The translations under genes were made by a program, and so were the position numbers. Of a stretch of 64,000 bases of DNA, positions 14,784 through 27,821 are shown in pieces. Location of the stretch: NCBI GenBank assembly GCA_016191395.1, contig JACPOS010000019.1, positions 1-64,000 on the forward strand, in the 5' to 3' direction. Under the pieces are notes generated by a model. It was given only the letters and a program-made list of their open reading frames with translations, was not told the origin of the DNA and searched no databases. Source of the stretch: Chloroflexota bacterium (GTDB lineage: Bacteria > Chloroflexota > Limnocylindria > Limnocylindrales > CSP1-4). Every line of letters starts with the position of its first letter. Position 1 is the first letter of the stretch.

Positions 14784-17700
14784 GTGGAGCGTCGCGTCGC
14801 GCCCCTCGCCGCGCTGTTCATCGTGCTGTCCGTGGCTGGCGCTGCCTTCGCGGCCGCCTCCGCCGTCGCCCCGGGACCCCTGGCCGCCGTCACCTGGCCC
14901 GTGTCCACGCTGCTGGTGTCGGAGGTTCAGACGGGCGGCGCCTCCGCGTCGGACGAGTTCGCGGAGATCACCAACGTCGGGGCTGCCACGGTGGACCTCG
15001 CGGGTCTCGAGATCGTCTACGTCACGTCGACCGGCAGCACGGTGACCCGCAAGGCGTCATGGACGTCCAGCACGCTCCTGGGTCCCGGCCGGCACCTGCT
15101 CATCGCGAACACCTCCGGGATCTTTGCCGCCCTCGCGGACGCGACGTACAGCGGCGGATTCGCCGCGACGGGCGGCGCGATCGTGCTCCGGGCGATCGGG
15201 GGCGCACCCGTGGACGCGATCGGCTGGGGCGACGCCACGAACGCGTTCGTCGAGGGAGCCGCTGCGCCGGCACCCGCCGCGAACGGCAGCGTCGAGCGCA
15301 AGCCGGGTGGCCTGGACGGCAACACGACAGACACGAACTCAAACAGCGCGGACTGGTTCGCACAGGCTTCTCCCAATCCGCAGTCGCTCGCCGCGCCGCC
15401 GGTGCCTGCGCCCGGTGCCTCGCCGGCACCGAGCCCCAGCGCGAGTCCCGCCCCAACGGCGGCGCCAACTGCCTCGACGATCCCAACGGCGGTGCCGACG
15501 GCCACGACCCCGGCGCCAATGGACACGCCGGCGCCGACGGCCACGGTTGATCCCACGCCAACGCCGACGACGGAGCCATCCCTCGAGCCGTCGCCCGAGC
15601 CCACCGCCTCACCGAGCGTGACGCCCGATCCGACGGCGGTGCCGACCGCCGAACCCACTCCCGAGGCAACGCCCGCCCCGACGCCCACCCCGACGCCAGC
15701 ACCCACCGCCACGCCTTCCCCTACGGCCACGCCGCTCCCGGTCACCTCGATTGCGCAGGCGCGCAGCCAGGCGAACGGCACGACCGCGCGGATCTTGGGC
15801 GTCCTGACGACGCAGCTCGGGGCGCTGGAGAGCGGCCGCAAGGCCTTCGTCCAGGACGGCACCGGCGGCATCGCCCTGTACCTGGATGCCGCGGTCTCCG
15901 GCGGGCTGCCTGCCGGCACGCTGGTGACGGTCGCCGGGACCGTCGACGATCGCTTTGCCGAACGGACCCTCCGGGTCGCCGTCGCGGACGTCGTTGAGCT
16001 CGGGCAGGAGCAGCTGCCTGAGGCGGCGGCCCAGGGCACAGGCGCGATCGGCGAGGCGGTGGAGGGTGCTCGCGTCCTCATCGAGGGCTCGACCGTCGGA
16101 TCGGCCACGGACCTCGCGGATGGCCTCGGGCTGATGGTCGATGACGGGAGCGGCCAGGTCCGCGTGATCGTGAGCCCGAACGCGCTCGGCGGCGTCAGCG
16201 TGCCAAGCGGAACCCATGTCGTGGCGAGTGGCCCCGTTGGCCAGCGCGACTCCACCGGTACCGGGCTCGCCGGGTATCGCATCCACGCGACCGAGGCGGG
16301 CGAGTTCGGCATCATCGCGCCGCCCGTGCCAACGCCAACGCCCGTGCCAACGCCAACGCCCGAACCGACCCTGAGCCCGAGTCCCAGCCCATCGCCGACG
16401 CCTTCCCTGACACCCACACCGACCCCGACCCCGACGCCCGCCCCGACCGCGACGCCGACTCCGACACCGACGGGCTCTCCGGCGCCAACCGCGCCACCAA
16501 CCCTCACGATCGTCGAGGCGCGCGGCGCACCGATCGGCACCAACGTGACCGTCGCGGGCGTGGTGACGGCCGAGGGCGGGAGGCTCGGCCTGCCACCGCT
16601 CATCGCCATCGCCGATGGCACGGGCGGCATCGCGGTTCGGCTGCCCGACGGCGTGCCCGCGCCAGCGCGTGGGACCACCGTGCTCGTCAGGGGCACGTTG
16701 GCCGATCCATACGGCCAGCTCGAGCTGCGCCCGTCGAGCTCAGGGTTCAAGGGCACCGGTCAGAGCAGCCTGCCGTCGCCGCTGGTCCTGGCGGCGCGCG
16801 ACCTCGGGGAGGCGACCGAGGGCCGGCTCGCTGAGCTCACCGGCACCGTCCAGGCGGCCCCGCAGAAGGGCACCAGTGGAGATCTGACGATCGACCTGGT
16901 CGACTCCGCGGGCAACGCGTTCCGGGTGATCGCGGACGGGTCGAGCCAGGTGCTCGCAACGGACCTCGTGAAGGGTCGCGCCTACCGCATCACGGGCATC
17001 GTCGGCCAGCGGGCATCCCGTAAGGGCGCGCTCGACGGCTACCGGCTGTACGTCCGCGACCGAGTCGACATCGTCGCGGTGACCCAGGGCACCGGCCCGG
17101 GCGCAAGCGCCGCGCCGACGACCGCGAGCCCGATCTCGATGGCGCTTGCGCTCCCCGATGGCGCGACGGTGACCATCGAGGCGACGGTGACCGCGGGCGT
17201 CTCGCTGCTCGACTCGAGTGGTCGCCGGGTCGTGGTCCAGGATTCCGGCGGCGCCATCGAGGTGTCGCTGCCCGCCGGCGCGAATGCGCCGGCTGTCGGC
17301 TCCAGGGTGCGGGTGACCGGCGTGACCGGCCATGCCTGGGGTGCGCCACGAATCGCGGCAACGGCCGTCGAGTCGATCGGCGGAGGCAGCTCGATCGGGC
17401 CCTGGAGCCTCGGTCGTGCCCCCGCCGAGCGCGATGAATGGCTGCTGGTTCGGCTGTCCGGCTCCATCCTCAAGGTGGAGCGGGTCGGTGATCGATGGCG
17501 GGCCGAGATCCTGCTGGCGGACGGCGCGAAGGTGCCGGTCCTCGGCCAAGCCGGTGCCGGGATCCCATCCACGGCCATCGTGGCCGGGCGGGCGATCACC
17601 GTGACCGGCATCGTCAAGCGGCCCTACCCGACGGCGACCGATCGGCGGTTCGCGGTCCTGCCGCGGTCACGCGCCGACGTGGCGATCGGGCCCGCGGGGA

Positions 17701-18299
17701 GTCGCCCGGTGACTGGTGTCGTGGGGGCGACCGCCGACGGTTCGACGACGCCCGCGGAAGGCGCGACCTCGGGGATCACGCCGGACACCGATCTCGCCGC
17801 GCTGCTGGAGCACGTCGGAGCCCGGGTGCGGGTCGCCGGGCTCGTCACGAACGTCGCCGGCGACGGCTTCGATCTCGACGACGGCACCGCGCTTGCGCAC
17901 GTCGTTCTGGAGGGCGACATGACGGCGCTGCTCCCGCACCTGCGCGAGGGCGAGGCGATCGCGGCGACGGGGACCGTCAAGGTCGTGGGTGGCGCGGCGG
18001 TCGTGGTCGTCGGTGACGATGGCACGCTCGTGCGCGTTGGCAGCCTCGGCCAGGCGTTGCCGATCGGCGGCTTCGGCGCTGATGGGGGTCCCTCGCCCAG
18101 CGGTCCCGACGGGCCGGCGGCAATCACCGCCGACGCGGCCGGAATCGCGGCCGGGCTCCCGACGACGAGCCTGTTCGCGATGATCCTGATCTCCGCCTTT
18201 TCCGTGCTCGCGACGATCATCCGGCGGCGCCTGGTGCGCCGCCGGCTCCGCACGGCGCTCGTCGGACGGCTCGCGACGCTGCGGGCAAAGGAGGGCTGA
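14784..18299 (+). CDS. Large surface protein: lamin-tail domain plus repeated OB-fold domains
   Basis: 1171 residues from a GTG at 14784 with GGAGG seven bases upstream. Order: a signal peptide; a lamin-tail domain at about 45-190 (LLVSEVQTGGASASDEFAEI, SVERKPGGLDGNTTDTNSNS); a long Pro/Thr/Ala spacer; an OB-like domain (RKAFVQDGTGGIALYLD, TLVTVAGTVDDRF); a second Pro/Thr spacer; several more OB-like domains (IAIADGTGGIAVRLPDG, RRVVVQDSGGAIEVSLP); and a C-terminal helix (SLFAMILISAFSVLATIIRR) with a basic tail. Lamin-tail plus OB architecture is known in secreted nucleases, but I see no nuclease domain here. It is probably a cell-surface scaffold. Confidence 0.75.
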   Translation: MERRVAPLAALFIVLSVAGAAFAAASAVAPGPLAAVTWPVSTLLVSEVQTGGASASDEFAEITNVGAATVDLAGLEIVYVTSTGSTVTRKASWTSSTLLGPGRHLLIANTSGIFAALADATYSGGFAATGGAIVLRAIGGAPVDAIGWGDATNAFVEGAAAPAPAANGSVERKPGGLDGNTTDTNSNSADWFAQASPNPQSLAAPPVPAPGASPAPSPSASPAPTAAPTASTIPTAVPTATTPAPMDTPAPTATVDPTPTPTTEPSLEPSPEPTASPSVTPDPTAVPTAEPTPEATPAPTPTPTPAPTATPSPTATPLPVTSIAQARSQANGTTARILGVLTTQLGALESGRKAFVQDGTGGIALYLDAAVSGGLPAGTLVTVAGTVDDRFAERTLRVAVADVVELGQEQLPEAAAQGTGAIGEAVEGARVLIEGSTVGSATDLADGLGLMVDDGSGQVRVIVSPNALGGVSVPSGTHVVASGPVGQRDSTGTGLAGYRIHATEAGEFGIIAPPVPTPTPVPTPTPEPTLSPSPSPSPTPSLTPTPTPTPTPAPTATPTPTPTGSPAPTAPPTLTIVEARGAPIGTNVTVAGVVTAEGGRLGLPPLIAIADGTGGIAVRLPDGVPAPARGTTVLVRGTLADPYGQLELRPSSSGFKGTGQSSLPSPLVLAARDLGEATEGRLAELTGTVQAAPQKGTSGDLTIDLVDSAGNAFRVIADGSSQVLATDLVKGRAYRITGIVGQRASRKGALDGYRLYVRDRVDIVAVTQGTGPGASAAPTTASPISMALALPDGATVTIEATVTAGVSLLDSSGRRVVVQDSGGAIEVSLPAGANAPAVGSRVRVTGVTGHAWGAPRIAATAVESIGGGSSIGPWSLGRAPAERDEWLLVRLSGSILKVERVGDRWRAEILLADGAKVPVLGQAGAGIPSTAIVAGRAITVTGIVKRPYPTATDRRFAVLPRSRADVAIGPAGSRPVTGVVGATADGSTTPAEGATSGITPDTDLAALLEHVGARVRVAGLVTNVAGDGFDLDDGTALAHVVLEGDMTALLPHLREGEAIAATGTVKVVGGAAVVVVGDDGTLVRVGSLGQALPIGGFGADGGPSPSGPDGPAAITADAAGIAAGLPTTSLFAMILISAFSVLATIIRRRLVRRRLRTALVGRLATLRAKEG

Positions 18300-18345
18300 A
18301 CGGGGCCCGAGCGCCGGCGGTGCGCGCCCTGAGCACGGATCGTGC

Positions 18346-18375
18346 TTGACGCTCGTTCGAACGGGCGCCTACGCT
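18346..18375 (+). promoter_or_regulatory. Promoter of the uridine phosphorylase gene
   Basis: TTGACG (18346-18351) and TACGCT (18370-18375) are separated by 18 bases and lie about 45 bases before the start codon. The spacer contains the palindrome CGTTCGAACG. That palindrome is not a LexA box (the half-sites are fused) but could be another operator. Confidence 0.6.
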
Positions 18376-18420
18376 GCCGCCAGTTCCGCACCCGCGGGCA
18401 TCGAGGAGGAGAACGGGATC

Positions 18421-19260
18421 TTGCCGAACGCGGACCACCGCGTCGCGCTCCCCGTGGGGGAGCGGCAGTACCACATCGATCTCGGCCCGGGCGAGCTGGC
18501 CGAGTACATCCTCCTCCCCGGCGACCCAGATCGGACCTCCAGGATTGCCCGGCTGCTCGACGACGTCGAGCTCGAGCGCCGGAACCGCGAATTCGCGTCG
18601 GTCACCGGCTCGTTCCGTGGCCAGCGCCTGTCCATCGTGTCGACCGGGATCGGCACCGACAACGTCGAGATCGTGATGGCCGAGATCCTCGCCATCACGC
18701 AGCGGCCGACGATCATCCGCGTCGGCTCGTGCGGCTCGCTCCAGCCGGAGATGGCCCTCGGGGATCTCGTGATCTCCACGGGCGCGGTCCGGCTCGAGAC
18801 GACCACGAGCTGGTTCGTCACCGACGGGTACCCCGCCGTGGCGCACCACGAGGCGGTGATCGCCCTCATCGAGGCCGCCGAACGGCTTGGGAACCGCTAC
18901 CACGTGGGCATCACGGCCACGGCACCGGGCTTTTTCGGTGCGCAGGGCCGCCCGATCCCACAGCTTCCCATCCGGTACCCTGACCTCGCCGAGGACATGG
19001 CGCGCCAGCGCGTCATGAACTTCGAGATGGAAGCCTCGGCATTGCTCGTGCTCGCGGGCTTGGCGCGCTGTCGGGCCGGGGTGGTCTGCGCGGTCTACGC
19101 GCAGCGCACCACGGGGGACTTCGTGACAGGGGCCGCAAAGGACGCGGCGGAAGCTGCCTGCGTGGAGACGGGGCTCGAGAGCCTACTGATCCTCGCGGAG
19201 ATGGACCGTCGCATGCTTGCAGCGGGGACGGATCGCTGGCGACCGTCGCTCGGATTCTGA
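18421..19260 (+). CDS. udp: Uridine phosphorylase-family nucleoside phosphorylase
   Basis: A 279-residue NP-I family enzyme that cleaves nucleosides with phosphate, releasing base and ribose 1-phosphate in the pyrimidine or purine salvage pathway. Landmarks are LLPGDPDRTSRIA near the start, STGIGTDNVEIVM, GSCGSLQPEMALGDLVIS (phosphate/ribose loop) and NFEMEASALLVLA (the FEME motif binding ribose). Substrate choice between uridine and purines cannot be fixed from sequence alone; the spacing looks closest to uridine phosphorylase. The TTG at 18421 is preceded by GAGGAGGA at 18403-18410, and upstream in-frame codons fall before the likely transcript start. Confidence 0.85.
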   Translation: MPNADHRVALPVGERQYHIDLGPGELAEYILLPGDPDRTSRIARLLDDVELERRNREFASVTGSFRGQRLSIVSTGIGTDNVEIVMAEILAITQRPTIIRVGSCGSLQPEMALGDLVISTGAVRLETTTSWFVTDGYPAVAHHEAVIALIEAAERLGNRYHVGITATAPGFFGAQGRPIPQLPIRYPDLAEDMARQRVMNFEMEASALLVLAGLARCRAGVVCAVYAQRTTGDFVTGAAKDAAEAACVETGLESLLILAEMDRRMLAAGTDRWRPSLGF

Positions 19261-19323
19261 GCGCAGCGTGACTCCGGGCACCGAGCTCGGGGCACAACGG
19301 AGCTTCGGGAGGACCTGAAACCC

Positions 19324-19464
19324 ATGGCACAGGCCTACTGCGTCAAGGACAAGATGAAAGTCGAAGTCCAGAACCCCCAGCAGATCACGATGAAGAACGG
19401 CAAGAAGGCGCTCTCCGGCACCTGTCCCAAGTGCGGGACCAAGGTGTTCAAGATCGGCGGCTAG
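19324..19464 (+). CDS. DUF5679-like zinc-ribbon microprotein
   Basis: A 46-residue protein beginning MAQAYCVKDKMKVEV and ending in TCPKCGTKVFKIGG. Cys6 and the CPKC pair could make a small zinc site. The pattern of YCVKC/D..., ITMKNGKKAL and GTCPKCGTK fits the DUF5679 family, common in Chloroflexota and Actinobacteria, of unknown function and often next to nucleic-acid genes. GGGAGG lies about ten bases upstream. A strong terminator follows directly, so it ends the uridine phosphorylase transcript or has its own. Confidence 0.85.
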   Translation: MAQAYCVKDKMKVEVQNPQQITMKNGKKALSGTCPKCGTKVFKIGG

Positions 19465-19485
19465 CCTCTCCTCATCGAGCACCGT

Positions 19486-19522
19486 GGACCCCCGCCGGGC
19501 GACCGGCGGGGGTCCTTGGTTT
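19486..19522 (+). terminator. Intrinsic terminator
   Basis: A 13-bp perfect stem, GGACCCCCGCCGG (19486-19498) and CCGGCGGGGGTCC (19503-19515), encloses a GCGA tetraloop and is followed by TTGGTTTT. It separates the DUF5679 gene from the glycolytic operon. Confidence 0.9.
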
Positions 19523-19591
19523 TCTGGGCGCAGTGGCCCGGCTGCTAGAATCCATGGGCGTTCCCAGATCAAATGACGTAGAGGTTTCGCC

Positions 19592-24839
<5,248 letters not shown>

Positions 24840-24891
24840 CCTCACGATCCGCGGCGCCGGGGATTCTTTGTGCCCTATGGCCGCGTGCCGC

Positions 24892-24904
24892 GCCCATAGC
24901 CGTT
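24892..24904 (+). promoter_or_regulatory. Possible sigma-autoregulated promoter motif upstream of the first ECF gene
   Basis: GCCCATAGCCGTT lies 56 bases before the ATG of the first sigma gene. A near copy (GCCCATACCGTGT, 26262-26274) lies 55 bases before the ATG of the second. Conservation of motif and distance between paralogous units suggests a promoter or operator. Nearby CTATGGCCG (24875-24883) and CCATAGCCG (24918-24926) add inverted and direct partial copies at this locus. Confidence 0.35.
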
Positions 24905-24947
24905 GACCGCGACGGCACCATAGCCGCCACGGCATTTCGGGAGCGGC

Positions 24948-25496
24948 ATGGACACCGACCTGGTGACACGGGCGCAGCGCGGTGACGAGGAGGCCTTCGC
25001 GAGCCTCGCTGTTGCCATGGGCGACCGTCTCCATGCCCTGTCGCACAGGATCCTGCGCGACATCGACCTCGCCGAGGACGCGACGCAGCAGGCGCTGCTC
25101 GCCATCTGGCGTGACCTCCCGCAGCTCCGCGATCCGGCGCGCTTCGACGCCTGGTCGTACCGGCTCCTCCTGCGTGCCTGTTATGCGGAGGGTCGTCGCA
25201 AGCGCCAGTGGGCGCCGAACCTCCGGATCCTGCCGGCTGACGAGCCGTCCGGACCGGATGCCACGGGCTCGGTCCACGATCGGGACCAGCTCGAGCGCGG
25301 CTTTCGCCGGCTGTCCATCGACCATCGTGCGGTGGTGGTCCTGCACCACTACCTCGACCTGCCGCTCGAGCAGGTTGCCGAGATCCTCGGCGTCCCGCTC
25401 GGCACGGTCAGATCCCGACTACTTCACGCGATGCGCGGGCTCCGCGCGGCGCTCGACGCCGACGCCCGACCTGCACAGCAGGAGGCCGTCAGATGA
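24948..25496 (+). CDS. ECF-type RNA polymerase sigma factor (copy 1)
   Basis: A 182-residue sigma-70 family protein of ECF layout. Region 2 covers about residues 8-75 (AQRGDEEAFASLA, LAEDATQQALLAIWRDLPQL). Region 4 covers about 110-165 (RLSIDHRAVVVLHHYLDLPLEQVAEILGVPLGTVRSRLLHAMRGLR) with a clear helix-turn-helix. GGGAG lies about four bases before the ATG. The downstream gene overlaps by ATGA and encodes a membrane protein with the layout of an anti-sigma factor. A paralogous pair follows at 26317-27722. Confidence 0.9.
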   Translation: MDTDLVTRAQRGDEEAFASLAVAMGDRLHALSHRILRDIDLAEDATQQALLAIWRDLPQLRDPARFDAWSYRLLLRACYAEGRRKRQWAPNLRILPADEPSGPDATGSVHDRDQLERGFRRLSIDHRAVVVLHHYLDLPLEQVAEILGVPLGTVRSRLLHAMRGLRAALDADARPAQQEAVR

Positions 25497-26164
25497 GCAC
25501 CGATCGGGAGACCACGCTCGCGGTCCGGTCGTGGTTGGAGGAGGGCGTCACGCGGCTCCCGGACCGGGTCCTGGATTCCGTGCTCGACCAGGTCCCCGCG
25601 ACCCCACAGCGCCGCTCCTGGTGGCCGGCGCGGAGGTTCAACGACATGAATACCTACGCAAAGCTGATCGCCGCCGCCGCAGCGGTGCTGGTCGTGGCCT
25701 TTGTCGGCTATCAACTCCTGCCTCGGAACGGCGGCATCGGCGGGCAGCCGACGGTCGCGCCAAGCCCGACGGTGCTCGCCAAGGGCAACTTCACGACCAT
25801 CGGCGCAACGGTCGGGCTCGACGCGACCCGCGCCGGCGACAAGGTCACCGGAACCATGACCGTGACGAGGAACGAGGGCGACTTCACCGTCGATCTTCAG
25901 TGCTCGCGTGCCACCAGCGCCGGCTCGCTCTGGATCGCCGGTGACGTCACCACGTCGACGGACAGCACGAACGCGCCGATGAACACCCGAGCCGGGATCA
26001 TCTTCCAGCGTGGATCCGCGGTGAAGGCGATCTTCATCTTCCAGTTCAACGACCCGCGGGCAGCCACCTGCCAGGCGTTCCTGGACAACATGATCGCGCA
26101 GGTGGGCGAGCCCGATTTCGCCTCGCTCGCGCCGATCGTGGGAACCGTCCAGCTCGCGCCGTAG
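25493..26164 (+). CDS. Membrane-anchored partner of ECF sigma copy 1 (putative anti-sigma)
   Basis: A 223-residue protein coupled to the sigma gene. It has a cytoplasmic N-terminal segment of about 55 residues (VRSWLEEGVTRLPDRVLDSVLDQV, then TPQRRSWWPARR), one helix at about 58-77 (LIAAAAAVLVVAFVGYQLL), a Pro/Thr spacer and an extracytoplasmic beta-rich domain. The layout matches sigma-regulating membrane proteins, but the HxxxCxxC zinc motif of ZAS anti-sigmas is absent, so anti-sigma function is inferred from position. The N-terminal WL..D....LD motif and TPQRRSWWPA are shared with the second copy; the outer domains differ. Confidence 0.7.
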   Translation: MSTDRETTLAVRSWLEEGVTRLPDRVLDSVLDQVPATPQRRSWWPARRFNDMNTYAKLIAAAAAVLVVAFVGYQLLPRNGGIGGQPTVAPSPTVLAKGNFTTIGATVGLDATRAGDKVTGTMTVTRNEGDFTVDLQCSRATSAGSLWIAGDVTTSTDSTNAPMNTRAGIIFQRGSAVKAIFIFQFNDPRAATCQAFLDNMIAQVGEPDFASLAPIVGTVQLAP

Positions 26165-26182
26165 GTCCCGAGCCAGCCTCCA

Positions 26183-26218
26183 ACGACGCCGGCGAGGGTG
26201 ACGCCCCGCCGGCGTCGT
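26183..26218. terminator. Hairpin after the first sigma pair
   Basis: ACGACGCCGGC (26183-26193) pairs with GCCGGCGTCGT (26208-26218), with one more G-C pair inside and a 12-base loop. There is no T run. Its place between the two sigma/partner units suggests termination of the first transcript. Confidence 0.6.
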
Positions 26219-26316
26219 CGTGTCCGGTGCATCGACATTGAAGGTTCGGCCCGCCGCTCCCGCCCATACCGTGTGAGTGCGCCGGTACTGTGCCGGCGAA
26301 CCGGCGGTGGAGGAGC

Positions 26317-26865
26317 ATGGACCTCGAGCTCGTCGAACGAGCACAGCGCGGCGACCGGTCGGCCTTCGCGTTGCTGGCCGCCGGGATCGCGACGAGGTTC
26401 CTCGGCGTGTCGCGCCGGATCCTGCGCGACATCGATCTCGCCGAGGACGCGAGCCAGCGCGCGCTGGTGAGCATCTGGCGTGATCTCCCGCAGCTGCGCG
26501 ATCCGGCGCGCTTCGACGCCTGGTCGTACCGGCTGCTCGTCCGCGCCTGCTACGCGGAAGGGCAACGATCCCGGAGATGGGCGCCCAATCTCCACGTCCT
26601 GCCGGTTGATGGACCGGCGGTCGGTGGGGGACTGGACGACGTCATCGCGCGGGATCAGCTGGAGCGCGCCATCCAGCGCCTGTCGGTCGATCACCGAACG
26701 GTGCTCGTCCTGCATCACTACGCCGACATCCCGCTCGACCGGGTGGCCCAGATCCTGGAGATCCCGGTCGGCACCGCCTATTCCCGACTTCATCACGCGA
26801 TGCGTGCCATGCGGGCGGCACTCGATGCCGACGAACGCCCGGCGGCGAGGGAGGCTTCCCGATGA
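26317..26865 (+). CDS. ECF-type RNA polymerase sigma factor (copy 2)
   Basis: 182 residues, the same length as copy 1 and clearly paralogous. Shared strings include RRILRDIDLAEDA, IWRDLPQLRDPARFDAWSYR and RACYAEG. Region 2 and region 4 (RLSVDHRTVLVLHHYADIPLDRVAQIL) are complete. A short linker between regions 2 and 4 differs most, along with the recognition part of region 4 (VGTAYSRLHHAMR versus LGTVRSRLLHAMR). GGAGGAG is immediately upstream of the ATG. The partner gene overlaps by ATGA. Confidence 0.9.
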   Translation: MDLELVERAQRGDRSAFALLAAGIATRFLGVSRRILRDIDLAEDASQRALVSIWRDLPQLRDPARFDAWSYRLLVRACYAEGQRSRRWAPNLHVLPVDGPAVGGGLDDVIARDQLERAIQRLSVDHRTVLVLHHYADIPLDRVAQILEIPVGTAYSRLHHAMRAMRAALDADERPAAREASR

Positions 26866-27722
26866 CCACCGAGCGCGATCCCGGCACGCGCATCGTCCTG
26901 TCGTGGCTTCGCGAGGACGCGCACGAGAATGCCGAACGCATGCTCCGGCGCGCCCTCGACGAGGTGGACACGACGCCACAGCGCCGCTCCTGGTGGCCGG
27001 CGTGGAGGTCCTTCTCCATGAACTCGATCGCGAAGGTCGCGATCGCGGCGGCCGCCGTGGTGGTCGTCGCGGTCGTCGGCATCAGCCTGGTGCCCGGCGG
27101 TGGCCTGGGCGCCAAGCCAACTCCGTCACCGACGGCCACCCCAACCCCGCCGAGGTTCCCGCCGACCGGCCCACTCGCAGTCGGGCGGCACTCGATGACC
27201 CTGGGAGGGGCCACGTTCACCTTTGCGCTTTCGACTCCCGATTGGTCCAGCAATGGGGAGTGGGGCATCGACAAGTCCGTCCTGAGCCTCAAGCCGCAGG
27301 GAGCGGGCTTCATCTTCTGGGACAACGCCGCGGACGGCGTGTACTCGAAGCCATGCGACGGACTCAAGGCACCCGCCGTCGGGCCGTCTGCGGCGGCACT
27401 CGCGGCGGCGATCACCGGCATTCCGGGCATCCAGGTCGTCAGCGGACCGACCGCCGTCACCGTTGGCGGAAAGCCCGCACAGAAGGTGGTCGTCAGGATT
27501 CCTGACAACCCTGGCTGCGCACCGGAGAGCTTCTTCCTCTGGTACGACGACAGCAACGACGGAAACCAACGGTACGCGTCGCAGGCTGGACAGACGATTC
27601 GCGTCTGGATCATCGAGGTTGGCGGCAAGCGGATCCAGATCGACGGGGAAACCTTCGTCGGTGCCGGGGCACAAGTCGACAACGAACTGCAGGGAATCGT
27701 CGACTCGATCCAGTTCGACTGA
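26862..27722 (+). CDS. Membrane-anchored partner of ECF sigma copy 2 (putative anti-sigma)
   Basis: A 286-residue protein. The cytoplasmic N-terminus (VLSWLREDAHENAERMLRRALDEV, then TPQRRSWWPAWR) resembles copy 1. One helix at about 64-84 (VAIAAAAVVVVAVVGISLVPG) is followed by a Pro/Thr spacer. The outer domain (about 195 residues) is unrelated to that of copy 1. It carries GRHSMTLGGATFTFALSTPDW and KPQGAGFIFWDNAADGVY, resembling domains seen on lipoproteins of this group, including the one at 42100-42768. The pair may respond to a different external signal than copy 1. Zinc-motif residues are absent. Confidence 0.7.
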   Translation: MTTERDPGTRIVLSWLREDAHENAERMLRRALDEVDTTPQRRSWWPAWRSFSMNSIAKVAIAAAAVVVVAVVGISLVPGGGLGAKPTPSPTATPTPPRFPPTGPLAVGRHSMTLGGATFTFALSTPDWSSNGEWGIDKSVLSLKPQGAGFIFWDNAADGVYSKPCDGLKAPAVGPSAAALAAAITGIPGIQVVSGPTAVTVGGKPAQKVVVRIPDNPGCAPESFFLWYDDSNDGNQRYASQAGQTIRVWIIEVGGKRIQIDGETFVGAGAQVDNELQGIVDSIQFD

Positions 27723-27755
27723 CGTCACCGAACGCGGCCCCTCAGGGCCCGGATG

Positions 27756-27787
27756 AACGCCGGCGCGGGCGCTCCCCCGCCGGCGTT
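27756..27787. terminator. Bidirectional hairpin between the sigma locus and rpsT
   Basis: AACGCCGGC (27756-27764) pairs with GCCGGCGTT (27779-27787), plus an inner G-C pair, with a 12-base loop rich in G and C. It lies between convergent genes ending at 27722 and 27822 and can serve both. Confidence 0.65.
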
Positions 27788-27821
27788 TCGATTCGCGATG
27801 CGTCCCCGAGGACGCTCGACG

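Noticed and set aside
15400-15740. Tandem or CRISPR-like repeat
   Set aside because: The periodicity comes from Pro/Thr codons in a protein spacer; there are no regular repeats separated by unique spacers.
15017-16756. 579-codon minus-strand frame rich in Gly/Val repeats
   Set aside because: It is the complement of the Pro/Thr spacers of the lamin-tail protein; repetitive composition explains the open frame.
18352-18362. CGTTCGAACG as a LexA box upstream of udp
   Set aside because: The half-sites are directly fused, lacking the four-base centre of GAAC-N4-GTTC, so it does not fit the LexA consensus seen twice in the window.
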